A stretch of DNA of 64,000 nucleotides from Verrucomicrobiia bacterium. Its GTDB lineage: Bacteria > Verrucomicrobiota > Verrucomicrobiia > Verrucomicrobiales > DEV007. The stretch covers positions 1 through 64,000 of the forward strand of contig JAUIAH010000017.1 in NCBI GenBank assembly GCA_030425385.1, read 5' to 3'. The notes beneath the pieces were generated by a model. That model saw only the letters and a program-made list of their open reading frames with translations, did no database searches and was not told the DNA's origin. Below, one piece after another: positions 15,704-24,465 of this stretch (position 1 is its first letter; each line of letters starts with the position of its first letter). The translations under genes were made by a program, and so were the position numbers.

Positions 15704-16596
15704 GGCTTTGTGATGGCGTATTCGCTCGCGAGACCTTCTTTAAATCCGGCCCATCGACCTAACAGTTGCGCGGTCCGGAAATAGGGTGAGGTGGGAATGG
15801 CGAGCAACTTGCCCCGCTTCAGGAAATAGCGAAGGTCACTCACACACTGACGGCCAAAGGGGAGGAGGGCAAAGCGCCACCAGGAACGTTCCCAGGTGGA
15901 CCAAGCAAAGATCTGGGCATCGGCCTTGCCTTCACCAAACTGACGTTTGTAGAATTGCTTCCACGTGTAGTTGTGTGAGTGCATGACCATGCCGTCTTGC
16001 ACATAGCGAATCGCATGCCCCCGTTGACGTGCGCGCCATGTCCAATCGATGTCTTCAGAATACTGAATCTCGGTGCGAAAGGGGAGATCGCGCCACACAG
16101 AACGTCGGATGGCAGAGAAGGCCATGGAGAAACAGTGTTTCCAATACTGCTGACGACTGCCGTCTCCGTAAGTGTCTTCCGTGTCCTTCTCGTAGACGGC
16201 CCAGCAGTCCGGATGCGCAATCTGGCGACCAAATACCGCTGCGATGTTAGGATCTCCCCGGAACCCGTCGACGAGGGCGCGAACGGCGGTGGCATGTTGC
16301 GCGATGCAATCAGAATTGATGAAGACCACGATTTCGTTCTCCGTCGCTTCCATGGCCTCATTCAGAACGCGTCCAGGAACGTAGGTGCCTGCGGGAACGT
16401 GATGGATGCGGTCTGTGTGTTCTGCTAGAAGTTCGCGAGTGCCATCATTGGAAGCATTGTCGAAGGCCGTGAGCCTCAGGGGGACGTCTTGGATCGCGAG
16501 TGCTTCCAATGTGTCGCGAATGATGGGCATATCATTGTGCGAACGAATGACCACGTCGACAGGCGTTTCGCCGATCTGTGAGGAAGAGTCAGGCAC
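15700..16596 (-). CDS. Family 2 glycosyltransferase
   Basis: A GT-A fold glycosyltransferase: VDVVIRSHNDMPIIRDTLEAL at the N-terminus, FDNASNDGTREL, NEIVVFINSDCIA (the DxD-equivalent is SDC here), then a DIDWTWRARQRG acidic motif typical of rhamnosyl and similar GT2 enzymes. I placed the start at GTG 16596, which overlaps the stop of the upstream phosphodiesterase gene by 8 bp; a longer frame reaches ATG 16659 but lies inside the upstream gene and has a poor N-terminus. About 298 residues, no clear membrane segment. Likely adds a sugar to a surface glycan, together with the coupled phosphodiesterase and nucleotidyltransferase-like genes. Confidence 0.8.
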   Translation of the reverse strand: MPDSSSQIGETPVDVVIRSHNDMPIIRDTLEALAIQDVPLRLTAFDNASNDGTRELLAEHTDRIHHVPAGTYVPGRVLNEAMEATENEIVVFINSDCIAQHATAVRALVDGFRGDPNIAAVFGRQIAHPDCWAVYEKDTEDTYGDGSRQQYWKHCFSMAFSAIRRSVWRDLPFRTEIQYSEDIDWTWRARQRGHAIRYVQDGMVMHSHNYTWKQFYKRQFGEGKADAQIFAWSTWERSWWRFALLPFGRQCVSDLRYFLKRGKLLAIPTSPYFRTAQLLGRWAGFKEGLASEYAITKP

Positions 16597-17773
16597 CAGC
16601 GGAAACGGGCTCAGACGGATTGAGAGCAAGGCTTTCCTCCATAAGCCCCCGCAAGTCATCGAGACGCGCGGGCATGGCTTCGAAGGAGCGATTGCTCATG
16701 AAGGTGGCAATGGAGTCTTTGTGATGGGGATCGAATCCATGCATGCCTGCGAGAGTGCGCGAACTCATGAAGCTGGGACAGAGGAGAACGCCTGGATCGA
16801 GGAGGAAATACAGTTCGCCGTAGCGTTGTCCGGGAAAGTTGCACCCGTAAGCTTCCAGCTGATCGGGCGTGAGGATGCGTCCCCGCGTCTCTTGCGCAAG
16901 CGCGCGCTCGATCTTGTCCCTAGCGGAATCGCGAAGAAACCAGAACCGAGCCATGGTGGAGTCATACACTGCCGCGTAGTCTTCGCCGAAGGTGAGACCC
17001 AGAGCATCGATCCTGGACATGAGATCGCAGTCTTCCACGGTATCGGTCATGCCGTGATCCGAGAAGACACAGAGATCTATCTCGTCGTAGTGATCGTAGG
17101 CGTGATTCAGTGTTTCTGTGAGGCGACGCTCATACCAGGCGAGCTTCTCATCCACCTCCGCGTGTTGGGTGCCGACCCGGTGGAGAACGCCATCGATATC
17201 GCTCAGAAAGAGGTAAGCCATGCGCATCTCGCGCTTGGGGAGCTCCGCTTCGAAGGCCTCAAGGCGCATGGGCTCCGGCAGGCGCCAGTTGGTGGCGTGG
17301 AAAGGAATGTTCCGGGCGATCAACTCATCAAAGACGGTCTCTTGGCCGCCATTGATACCACCAGGTTTGTAGAGGTCCCGTTTCTCCGAGTAGTCGAAGA
17401 GTGGCAGGTGCTCGAAAGGCATGTTGTAGAGCTGGAAGTAGCCCGTGTAGTCGAGCGTCTTCTCGACCGCGCGGCTGATCCATCCCCGTACTCGTCCACG
17501 GCTAGTGACGCTCTTGGGAAGATGGCGCAGCCAACGAACGTGTCCAAAGGGTGACCGCGGAGGATCGTAGAGGAAGAAAGAGAAATGGCCATGCACCTGA
17601 GGCATCTTTCCCGTTAGGATGGTGGGATCGCAGGAAGAACTGTAGCCGAAGACGGTATCCAACGGGCGCTTCACCGTGAGGACATCATTGAGAAACGGGC
17701 GATCTCGCATGATCTCCCATCCGAGAGCATCAATGAAGATGAAGAGTGACAGTTTCCCCGCTTTGGCTGGCAT
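16589..17773 (-). CDS. Type I phosphodiesterase/nucleotide pyrophosphatase family protein (AlkP superfamily)
   Basis: A 394-residue protein without signal peptide. AlkP-superfamily metal sites are visible: FIFIDALGWE near the N-terminus (first Asp), YSSSCDPTILTGKMP (nucleophile region, Ser/Thr), SDIDGVLHRVGTQHAEVD (Asp and His), CVFSDHGMTDTVEDCD (Asp-His) and LAGMHGFDP (last His). Such enzymes cleave phosphodiester or phospho-sugar bonds or transfer phospho-groups. First gene of a three-gene minus-strand unit with the glycosyltransferase and nucleotidyltransferase-like genes, which points to building or trimming a phosphate-containing glycan. Cytoplasmic location is unusual for a degradative phosphodiesterase. 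Confidence 0.8.
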   Translation of the reverse strand: MPAKAGKLSLFIFIDALGWEIMRDRPFLNDVLTVKRPLDTVFGYSSSCDPTILTGKMPQVHGHFSFFLYDPPRSPFGHVRWLRHLPKSVTSRGRVRGWISRAVEKTLDYTGYFQLYNMPFEHLPLFDYSEKRDLYKPGGINGGQETVFDELIARNIPFHATNWRLPEPMRLEAFEAELPKREMRMAYLFLSDIDGVLHRVGTQHAEVDEKLAWYERRLTETLNHAYDHYDEIDLCVFSDHGMTDTVEDCDLMSRIDALGLTFGEDYAAVYDSTMARFWFLRDSARDKIERALAQETRGRILTPDQLEAYGCNFPGQRYGELYFLLDPGVLLCPSFMSSRTLAGMHGFDPHHKDSIATFMSNRSFEAMPARLDDLRGLMEESLALNPSEPVSAGA

Positions 17774-17949
17774 GTCCCAACACTCTTACGCCTTTCCGAT
17801 GGGAAGACCAACTAATGAGTTCCTGAATTCGAGAGATTGAGAATGCGACTGTCCTTCTCAACTTGCGTGTTGTGTGGAATGCGGCGAGCAATGGGAACGT
17901 GGTTTCGCGTAGCCGTTAGGATTCTCGATTCTGCGAATCGCATCCCGTC

Positions 17950-18576
17950 ATGGATCTCATCGATATCCTTGTTCGCAATTGGCATCCAACGATTGGTGAC
18001 CCGTCGCCAATGGGCTGGTTCACAGTTGTGGCTTACTTTAGCGCGGCAGCTCTCTTGGCCTGGCAAATGAAGGGCGCACGCGTGCTCTATCGACAGAACG
18101 TGATGATGCACCAATGGATCCTTGCGGTCTTCGCAGTGATCATGATTCTGTTAGGAATTAATAAGCAACTCGATCTACAAACCTATCTTACGGACATCGG
18201 GAGAGACATATCCAAGGCCCAGGGGTGGTGGGAGAATCGACGTGTGGTGCAAGTCATTGTCCTGGGAGTCATTGGCATCGTTGGGTTGCTGTTAGGGATA
18301 TTGATCCTTCGCGCGCGCGGGCTGGTGCAGGGGCATCGCTTGGCCTTGTTAGGCTTTCTCTTTCTCATTGTCTTCGTCGTTACGCGGGCATCGTCCTTCT
18401 TTCAAATGGATCGCCTCATCAATTTCCGTGTCTTGGGTTTCCGCATGAACTGGTTTCTCGAACTGACGGGTATCGGCATCGTGGCGCTCTCGGCCGCGCT
18501 CGCCATCCGGCAGGCGTCCGAGATCAGGCGTCGCGAAAGCGATTCACATAGAGAAACAGAAGCGGGGCCGCGCTGA
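17950..18576 (+). CDS. Multi-pass membrane protein of unknown function
   Basis: A 208-residue protein with about five hydrophobic segments (FTVVAYFSAAALLAW, WILAVFAVIMILLGI, VIVLGVIGIVGLLLGILIL, LALLGFLFLIVFVV, LELTGIGIVALSAALAI) and a charged hydrophilic C-terminus. A conserved-looking loop NKQLDLQTYLTDIGRDI lies between segments 2 and 3. No recognised family. Its 3' end overlaps the convergent PrsW-like gene by 53 bp. The 176 bp upstream, back-to-back with the phosphodiesterase gene, should hold promoters for both directions; it contains a short GATTC/GAATC inverted repeat. Confidence 0.7.
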   Translation: MDLIDILVRNWHPTIGDPSPMGWFTVVAYFSAAALLAWQMKGARVLYRQNVMMHQWILAVFAVIMILLGINKQLDLQTYLTDIGRDISKAQGWWENRRVVQVIVLGVIGIVGLLLGILILRARGLVQGHRLALLGFLFLIVFVVTRASSFFQMDRLINFRVLGFRMNWFLELTGIGIVALSAALAIRQASEIRRRESDSHRETEAGPR

Positions 18577-20110
18577 GAAGCTGGCCGAAGGTGGCGACAT
18601 TTGCTTGATGAAAGCTTCCCATGGCGAGGGCGCTGGCAATGAGGGCGCACCCGAGGAGCGCCGCACCCCCCACCACGAAGACAGCAAGGGGCGAGAGGGG
18701 ATCGCGAATGGGTGGGCAGTGTTTGGCAATCTCATCCAGGAAGAAATAGGCCACCCCGACGAACACTACCATGGCCATGAAGGCACCGTCTTGGCCAAAG
18801 AAGCTGAGGAGGAAGTCGTAGCAGCCGTGAACGACGACGACGGCAACGAAGGTCCCCAGAAAGCGATCCCATTCGCGTTTGGGCGTGTAGAGGAAACGAA
18901 GAAACGCATACCCTAACGTTCCAGTCAACGCGAGGTGCAGGAAATTGGCCGAGACGAATCGGCCAAAAGCCGCTTCCTTGTGCACGTTCTCCTGACCAGC
19001 GAAGCCGAGACCCACACAGGCACACACGAAGAGGATCGTCTTGGGATCGCGTGAATGATAGAGCAAGGGCGCGAGCGGGAGGATGAAGAGAAATTTGATC
19101 GTCTCCTCTCGCACACCCACACCCACGACGAAATAGACGAAGTCATTCCACAGCTCGCCATTCTCGGTGAATCCCCAGACGCGGTCTTGCCAGATCACCG
19201 CGAAGAGCGTGGCAGAGGCGCTGAGAATGCCCAGGACCACCGCAACGCAGGCATAAGCGACGGCACGTGAACGCCAACGTGGGATGAAGCAGATCTTCTT
19301 GAGAATCCAGAACCAAAGAATGATCACGAGTGCCGCCAGTCCCCAGACGGAAAGGGGAATGTGGTGGTAGTCGTGGTTGATCACTCCGCGGAGAACGAAG
19401 GCGGGATCCTTGAGCGCGACACCCATCGCCAGCAAATCATGGGCGTTGTCCAACGAGTATCGCGGGTCCTCTATCAGTTGGGCCACCGCATCCCGATCAT
19501 TCGCCGCTAGGTGATGGCGGAGGACCTGACGCTTAGCGTAGGCTGCTCTCGGAAACTGCGTCTCGCGATCATAGTGGACGAGGGCATTGTCAGGGTCACC
19601 CTCCCATTGGTAGATGTCTCCCAGGCAGGCATTGGCAAATCGGGGCGGTGGCTGCTTGCTCGCTTCCGCTTTGAGCCATTCCAATTCGTCGACTTCCGCC
19701 TCGCCGCCGAGGGCTGCTCGACTATAGGCCATGAGGAGCGTTTGAAGATCAGGATCGTCCGTGTGTTTCTCGATGATGTCTCCACGAATGGCTTGCCAGT
19801 TGTAGGTATCGTGCCGACCGCGTAGCTGGAACAAGGCTCGCCGGATGATTTCGACGACCCATTCATTCTTCTTGATTCCAGCGTCCAAAGTGATCTCCGG
19901 GGGGCGCTCGGGAGGCGTGGGGAGGTCTGGTTGATCGAGCGGTCCATTGATGCTTTTGAGGCGTTCGAGGTAGGCGTCTAGGGGGCTCGCCAGTTGTTTG
20001 GAGCACACGAATGCGATAACCACGGCCACGCCGATGATGAGGATAGCGATCCGGCTGATCACGCCTGTATCGCGGCTCAGTCGATGGAGTTCTGGTTCGG
20101 TCAATGGCAC
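18524..20110 (-). CDS. PrsW-family intramembrane protease with N-terminal TPR-like extension
   Basis: A 528-residue membrane protein. The C-terminal half carries the PrsW/CAAX-protease-like signature: GVGVREETIKFLF (EExxK), GLGFAGQENVHKE (FxxxEN), FLHLALTGTLGYAF and VHGCYDFLLSFFG (His and Asp), within 7-8 hydrophobic segments. PrsW proteins cut membrane-bound anti-sigma factors in Bacillus. The N-terminal half is one membrane anchor (IAILIIGVAVVIAFVC) followed by about 200 soluble helical residues with repeats like ACLGDIYQWEGDPDNALVHY, resembling TPR helices. This extra domain may recruit the substrate. No anti-sigma factor lies adjacent. Confidence 0.8.
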   Translation of the reverse strand: MPLTEPELHRLSRDTGVISRIAILIIGVAVVIAFVCSKQLASPLDAYLERLKSINGPLDQPDLPTPPERPPEITLDAGIKKNEWVVEIIRRALFQLRGRHDTYNWQAIRGDIIEKHTDDPDLQTLLMAYSRAALGGEAEVDELEWLKAEASKQPPPRFANACLGDIYQWEGDPDNALVHYDRETQFPRAAYAKRQVLRHHLAANDRDAVAQLIEDPRYSLDNAHDLLAMGVALKDPAFVLRGVINHDYHHIPLSVWGLAALVIILWFWILKKICFIPRWRSRAVAYACVAVVLGILSASATLFAVIWQDRVWGFTENGELWNDFVYFVVGVGVREETIKFLFILPLAPLLYHSRDPKTILFVCACVGLGFAGQENVHKEAAFGRFVSANFLHLALTGTLGYAFLRFLYTPKREWDRFLGTFVAVVVVHGCYDFLLSFFGQDGAFMAMVVFVGVAYFFLDEIAKHCPPIRDPLSPLAVFVVGGAALLGCALIASALAMGSFHQANVATFGQLLSAAPLLFLYVNRFRDA

Positions 20111-20206
20111 GGGCTGGGAAGGTAGAGGTCATTTCTCTGCGGTGCGAGCGCGAAACAGGCATTCACACTCGACGCGGCGCAGTGGCCAGCGTAGGATCCG
20201 CGCCAC

Positions 20207-21085
20207 ATGAAGAAATTTCCCATTCTCCTCTCGATTGGCCTGCTAGCAATGTGGCTTGTGGCCCAAGCAGCAGACGAGCCAGAGCCGGTCAAGCCGCTCC
20301 GCGTGCTGCTCGTTGCGGGTGGCTGCTGCCACGACTACGCCATGCAGAAAGACGTGCTCAAGGCAGGGATCGAAGAGCGCCTGAATGCTACCGTTGACAT
20401 TGCCTATAATCCTGACAAATCGACGAAAGCCACGTTCGAAGTGTATGCGAAGAAGGATTGGGCAGATGCCTACGATGTGATCGTGCATGATGAGTGCTCG
20501 GCTGATGTGAAGGATGCCGCCTATGTCAAGCGCATCCTCGATGCGCATCGCGAGGGGAAACCTGCCGTGAACTTGCATTGTGCCATGCATAGCTATCGGT
20601 GGGGTGATTTCCGTAAACCGGTCACCTTGGGCGATGAGAATGCGGAGTGGTTCGAGATGATCGGCCTCCAATCCACTGGGCACGGCCCCAAGCTCCCTGT
20701 GGAAATCACGTTCACGGATACCAAGCACCCCATCACCGTGGGGATGAAGGATTGGACGACTGGGAATGAAGAACTCTACAATAATGTGCAAGTGTTTGAG
20801 ACGGCGCATCCCCTTGCCTCAGGAAAGCAATCGGTGCCGCCACGACGCAGACGAGGTGAACCGGCTGATCCAGATGCCAAACCGCGTGTGGATGAAGCGG
20901 TGGTGGTCTGGACGAATGCATTTGGACCTAAGAAGACGAAGATCTTTAGCACGACGTTAGGTCATTTCACGGAGACGGTGGCGGATGATCGCTATTTGAA
21001 TCTGGTGACGCGCGGCGTTCTATGGGCCACGGGCAACTTGAATGACGATGGCACGGCCAAGGAGGGTTATGGTGCGGCAAACTAG
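20207..21085 (+). CDS. ThuA-like secreted protein
   Basis: A 292-residue protein with signal peptide MKKFPILLSIGLLAMWLVAQA. The ThuA-like (class I glutamine amidotransferase-like) fold is indicated by LRVLLVAGGCCHDYAMQKD, AYDVIVHDECSADV, GKPAVNLHCAMHSYRWGD, a catalytic-cysteine-like position in LHCAMHS, and NAFGPKKTKIFSTTLGH. This family is linked to trehalose or other sugar utilisation, and periplasmic versions are abundant in Verrucomicrobiota and Planctomycetota beside dehydrogenases. The sugar dehydrogenase gene follows 28 bp downstream, so both probably act together on an exogenous carbohydrate. ATG start with GATCCGCGCCAC upstream, no strong ribosome-binding site. Confidence 0.82.
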   Translation: MKKFPILLSIGLLAMWLVAQAADEPEPVKPLRVLLVAGGCCHDYAMQKDVLKAGIEERLNATVDIAYNPDKSTKATFEVYAKKDWADAYDVIVHDECSADVKDAAYVKRILDAHREGKPAVNLHCAMHSYRWGDFRKPVTLGDENAEWFEMIGLQSTGHGPKLPVEITFTDTKHPITVGMKDWTTGNEELYNNVQVFETAHPLASGKQSVPPRRRRGEPADPDAKPRVDEAVVVWTNAFGPKKTKIFSTTLGHFTETVADDRYLNLVTRGVLWATGNLNDDGTAKEGYGAAN

Positions 21086-21113
21086 TGTTAGGTAACCACC
21101 CACGATCTATTTC

Positions 21114-22412
21114 ATGATGAAGCGTTCTCACATTCTACTCACAAGTATCCTGGCGGTATCACTCGCGACGGGATTCGCCGAGGTCTCACCTGTTGGACTG
21201 AAGAAGCTCGCCGACGGGTTTGTGGCCCCGGTGGGCTTGGTGCCTTTCCCTGGAACGACCGATCTCGTGGTGGTGGATCAGGCCGGCGTGGCCTACCTCC
21301 TGTCTGCAGATGGCAAGCGGGCCGAGGCTCCTTTGCTCGATGTGCGCTCCAAGTTGACGAAATTGAACGAAGGTTTTGACGAGCGTGGCCTGCTCAGTGT
21401 CGCCTTTCATCCCAAGTTTCCCGATGATCCCCGATTGTTTGCCTATTACAGTGGGCCGCTCCAGGAAGGGGCTCCTGAGGAGTGGAATCACACCTCCCAT
21501 GTGGCGAGTTTCGTGGTGAATGATAGAGCGGCTGATTTGAGTTCGGAGAAGGTGCTGCTCAAGATTGATCAACCTCAGTTCAATCACAACTCCGGCAAAT
21601 TGCTCTTCAGCGGTGATGGTCACCTCTTCATCACCTCGGGCGATGGTGGCAATGCGAGTGATGAAGGCAAGGGCCACGTCGAAGGCGGCAATGCGCAGGA
21701 TATTGAGCAATTGTTAGGGAAAGTATTGCGTATTCAAGTGGATGAGGGCGATCTCTACAGTGTGCCCGAGGACAATCCCTTTGTGGGAAAGCCCGGCTGT
21801 GATGAAATCTTTGCTTGGGGACTGCGAAATCCCTGGGGTGTGACCTTGAATCCTGACAATGGTGCCGAACTCATTCTCGCCGATGTGGGCCAAGATCGCT
21901 ATGCTGAGGTCAATGTGATTCAGCGAGGCAAGAACTACGGTTGGCGTATCCGTGAGGGGTTTCAAGGTTTTGACCATGAAGACAAACGAGCGCTCGACGT
22001 GGAACGGCCCAAGGTGGACCCACAGGGCAATCCTTTGGCTGATCCTGTCTTGACTTATAAGAATCGTAATCATCCTCAGTTCAAGGATGATGAGGCGGCC
22101 ATGGGGATCTCCATCACCGGTGGCGAGGTCTACACCGGCAAAGCCGTGCCAGCCCTCCAAGGGAAATATGTCTTCGGCGATTGGTCGCAGCAATGGGCTC
22201 CAGGCAAAGGGCGCTTGTTTGTAGCGGAGCGCACAGGAGATCAATGGAAGATGGAAGACTTACCGGTGAAAGATGCTCCGGGGGGAATGTTAGAGAATGC
22301 CTACATCACCGCTTTCGGCAAGGACGCTCAGGGTGAGGTCTACGTGCTCACCGCGGGGCAACCCGGCTTCGGAGCCACGTTAGGAGCGGTCCACAAGATC
22401 GTCGCGCCTTAA
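21114..22412 (+). CDS. PQQ-dependent sugar dehydrogenase (glucose/sorbosone dehydrogenase family)
   Basis: A 432-residue protein with signal peptide MMKRSHILLTSILAVSLATG. The six-bladed propeller of soluble glucose dehydrogenases is recognisable: GFVAPVGLVPFPG, DERGLLSVAFHPKFPDDPR (catalytic His region), LYVTS-equivalent HLFITSGDGGNASDEGKG, NAQDIEQLLGKVLRI, EIFAWGLRNPWGVTLNP, LADVGQDRYAEVNVI, KNYGWRIREG and KYVFGDWSQ. Oxidises sugars in the periplasm with PQQ or a related cofactor. PQQ synthesis genes are not in the window. Start is either 21114 or the adjacent ATG at 21117. In a probable operon with the ThuA-like gene. Confidence 0.88.
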   Translation: MMKRSHILLTSILAVSLATGFAEVSPVGLKKLADGFVAPVGLVPFPGTTDLVVVDQAGVAYLLSADGKRAEAPLLDVRSKLTKLNEGFDERGLLSVAFHPKFPDDPRLFAYYSGPLQEGAPEEWNHTSHVASFVVNDRAADLSSEKVLLKIDQPQFNHNSGKLLFSGDGHLFITSGDGGNASDEGKGHVEGGNAQDIEQLLGKVLRIQVDEGDLYSVPEDNPFVGKPGCDEIFAWGLRNPWGVTLNPDNGAELILADVGQDRYAEVNVIQRGKNYGWRIREGFQGFDHEDKRALDVERPKVDPQGNPLADPVLTYKNRNHPQFKDDEAAMGISITGGEVYTGKAVPALQGKYVFGDWSQQWAPGKGRLFVAERTGDQWKMEDLPVKDAPGGMLENAYITAFGKDAQGEVYVLTAGQPGFGATLGAVHKIVAP

Positions 22413-23026
22413 GAGAGGATCTCTCCCAGGCCGTCCACGCAGGCTTGAGACCAGGTTTCCAAGTGGTCGCGGCGTTCTAGCAGGGCATCCTTGCTGAGAA
22501 ACTGGAGATCGGCGATCTCGGTTTCATTGGCCTCGACGTCAGGTGAGTCGAGATCGAACAAGTGCACGACTCCTAGGTGGACGCGGCCGACTTCGTTGTC
22601 GTCGTGGTTCAGGAGGGCCACGATCCGTTGGGAATAGGTCCCGCCGAGCTTGAGCTCTTCATGGACCTCGCGTTCGACTCCGCGCAGGTAGGTTTCTTGT
22701 CCCAGTGGTTCGGGAGAATGGTCAGTGGTGTTGATATGGCCGCCGATGCCGATCGATCCTTTGGAGGCGAGGCGCTGTTCGCCGGATTTCTTGCCGCGGA
22801 CGTAGTGAAGGAATTGGCCTTCGTGGTGAAAGATGGCGTAAGGGATGATCTGCTTGTGTGAGGGATCATCCTCGGCGGCATCTCGCGGCATGAAGAAATT
22901 GTTTCCAGGATCGAGGAAGGTAGGCAGGTAACGGTCCACCTCGAATTGCAGCCCTTGAAAGCTCCCCAATTCGTCTAGTAGTGCTCGCGGGACCACCAAT
23001 ACTCGTTCGTCACCATATCGACTCAT
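22409..23026 (-). CDS. Nudix hydrolase
   Basis: A 205-residue cytoplasmic protein. YAIFHHEGQFLHYVRGK precedes the Nudix box GIGGHINTTDHSPEPL..YLRGVEREVHEELKLGG (about 98-130), matching G-x5-E-x7-REUxEExGU with an enlarged loop. The downstream VALLNHDDNEVGRVHLGVVH strand is typical. Nudix enzymes hydrolyse nucleoside diphosphates linked to another moiety; the substrate is not readable. Convergent with the sugar dehydrogenase gene (4-bp overlap of the 3' ends). Last gene of the minus-strand run that includes the lipase-like hydrolase and folA. Confidence 0.85.
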   Translation of the reverse strand: MSRYGDERVLVVPRALLDELGSFQGLQFEVDRYLPTFLDPGNNFFMPRDAAEDDPSHKQIIPYAIFHHEGQFLHYVRGKKSGEQRLASKGSIGIGGHINTTDHSPEPLGQETYLRGVEREVHEELKLGGTYSQRIVALLNHDDNEVGRVHLGVVHLFDLDSPDVEANETEIADLQFLSKDALLERRDHLETWSQACVDGLGEILS

Positions 23027-23062
23027 AAGCCGGTCATAAGTCGCGGTGAAGGCACTGGCCAG

Positions 23063-23899
23063 TCAAATTTCCCATTCTTTCAACCACGCGGCGATGGCGT
23101 CGAAGATGGCCTCGCGATCATCGCCGAAGTAGGGCTCGTGGAGGGCGCCATCGAGCGTCGCATAGGTCTTGTCCACACAGGGCAGATGGTCGAAGAACGC
23201 TTTTGATAAGGCGGGAGGGCACACGATGTCGGCGGAACCATGGGTCATGAGGAGGCGAAGATCTGGGGAGAATTGATGAGCCGAGGCGCGCAGAACCTTT
23301 GCGGCGTCCACGAGTACCGTTCCTAACCGAACGGTCAACGTGCGGTGCATGAGGGGATCGGGGGTGCCGGCATCTTTGCGGCATTGTGAAGTCTTGATCC
23401 CGCTATGAATGGGGAAACGAGGGCAAATAGCATTGAGAATGCGAGCCGCGCGTCGCTTGAGTCGTGAGGCGTTGGCTTCGGGATCGATCAAGGGAGAACC
23501 GATCCAGGCGAAGGAAGCGCTCTTGGGATATTGGCAAAGATGATAGAGAGCAAGGAAGGCACCCATGGAATGCCCTAACAGACCGATGGGTTTGCTGGGG
23601 CCGATGGATGCTGCTAGGAGCGAGTGTTGCTCATCGATGAGAGCGGTGATCAAAGCCATCGACTCCAAATGACCGCGTTGTCCGGGAGACCGGCCATGCC
23701 CAGGCCAGTCAAAGACGCGGCAATGCACCCCATGCTGAGCAAATAGTTCTAACAAAGGTGCGTGACGGCCGCCGTGCTCTCCCAATCCATGGAGCATGAG
23801 TGCACCCGCACGGGCGGTGGAAGGATTACCAAAGGTCCGTTCGAACACCTGTTTCCCAGTGGTGCTTTGGCGGAGACTGCCTTGGGTCATGCTGGGCAT
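23063..23899 (-). CDS. Alpha/beta hydrolase, monoacylglycerol-lipase-like
   Basis: A 278-residue hydrolase_4-type alpha/beta hydrolase: ALMLHGLGEHGGRHAPL (oxyanion loop), VFDWPGHGRSPGQRGHL, GLLGHSMGAFLALYHL with the nucleophile Ser in GHSMG (about residue 109), LLMTHGSADIVCPP (Asp) and TLDGALHEPYFGDD (His). This arrangement fits lysophospholipase/monoglyceride lipase relatives acting in the cytoplasm on ester lipids. A start at the second ATG (23890) is equally possible. The stop lies 36 bp upstream of the Nudix start and the start 15 bp from the folA stop, so co-transcription is likely. Confidence 0.85.
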   Translation of the reverse strand: MPSMTQGSLRQSTTGKQVFERTFGNPSTARAGALMLHGLGEHGGRHAPLLELFAQHGVHCRVFDWPGHGRSPGQRGHLESMALITALIDEQHSLLAASIGPSKPIGLLGHSMGAFLALYHLCQYPKSASFAWIGSPLIDPEANASRLKRRAARILNAICPRFPIHSGIKTSQCRKDAGTPDPLMHRTLTVRLGTVLVDAAKVLRASAHQFSPDLRLLMTHGSADIVCPPALSKAFFDHLPCVDKTYATLDGALHEPYFGDDREAIFDAIAAWLKEWEI

Positions 23900-23914
23900 C
23901 CTAGCGTCGTAACC

Positions 23915-24457
23915 TCACGTGTCCAAATGGCGATGGGGATCGCAGCGGTCCGTGACCACTGGTGCCGACTGTTGCCACCACTCGAACGTCATCGCGTGGG
24001 TGTTCTCAGCGTCCGCCTCGAAAGATTCATGATGGGTCCGGTGCCACCTACCATCATCGCGGAAGGGGGGGAAGCAGACTTTGCCCTCGATGGTGGCTTC
24101 TATGATCGTGAGTATCAGATGAGTGGCGATAGGGAGAGCGCTTTCATAAACCTGGCCCCCTCCGCAGACCATCAGCTCGTGGGCTCCGCGCGCTTCGGCG
24201 AGAGCGAGCGCGCTAGGAAGCGTGTCTGCACGCAGGCCGTTGGCGACCTTGTAATCAGACTGATGGGTGAGGACGATGGGAAGCTGGTTGGTGAACCAAC
24301 CATCCATCTCCTCGAAAGTGCGACGCCCTAATACGAGCACCTTTCCATCGGTCTGCTGACGGAAGTGCTGCTGATCGCGAGGGAGATGCCAGGGAATGCC
24401 CTCACCGGTGCCGAGCACCCGATGACGGGTCATGGCGGCGATCAACGTGATCTTCAA
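23915..24457 (-). CDS. folA: Dihydrofolate reductase
   Basis: A 180-residue DHFR of normal size. Key motifs: ITLIAAMTRHRVLGTGEGIPWHLPRDQQHF at the N-terminus with the substrate-binding acidic position shifted to the Asp of LPRD, KVLVLGRRTFEEM (NADPH-binding Arg-Arg-Thr), VLTHQSDY and ELMVCGGGQVYESAL. It reduces dihydrofolate to tetrahydrofolate for one-carbon metabolism. No thyA is adjacent; the upstream partner is PBP2 (8 bp). The C-terminal end (TDRCDPHRHLDT) is a little longer than usual. Confidence 0.9.
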   Translation of the reverse strand: MKITLIAAMTRHRVLGTGEGIPWHLPRDQQHFRQQTDGKVLVLGRRTFEEMDGWFTNQLPIVLTHQSDYKVANGLRADTLPSALALAEARGAHELMVCGGGQVYESALPIATHLILTIIEATIEGKVCFPPFRDDGRWHRTHHESFEADAENTHAMTFEWWQQSAPVVTDRCDPHRHLDT

Positions 24458-24465
24458 AAGGAAGG

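Noticed and set aside
16406-17554. 382-codon plus-strand ORF opposite the phosphodiesterase gene
   Set aside because: The minus strand has all AlkP-superfamily metal motifs; the plus frame has no motif or plausible N-terminus. Long antisense frames are frequent in GC-rich genes.
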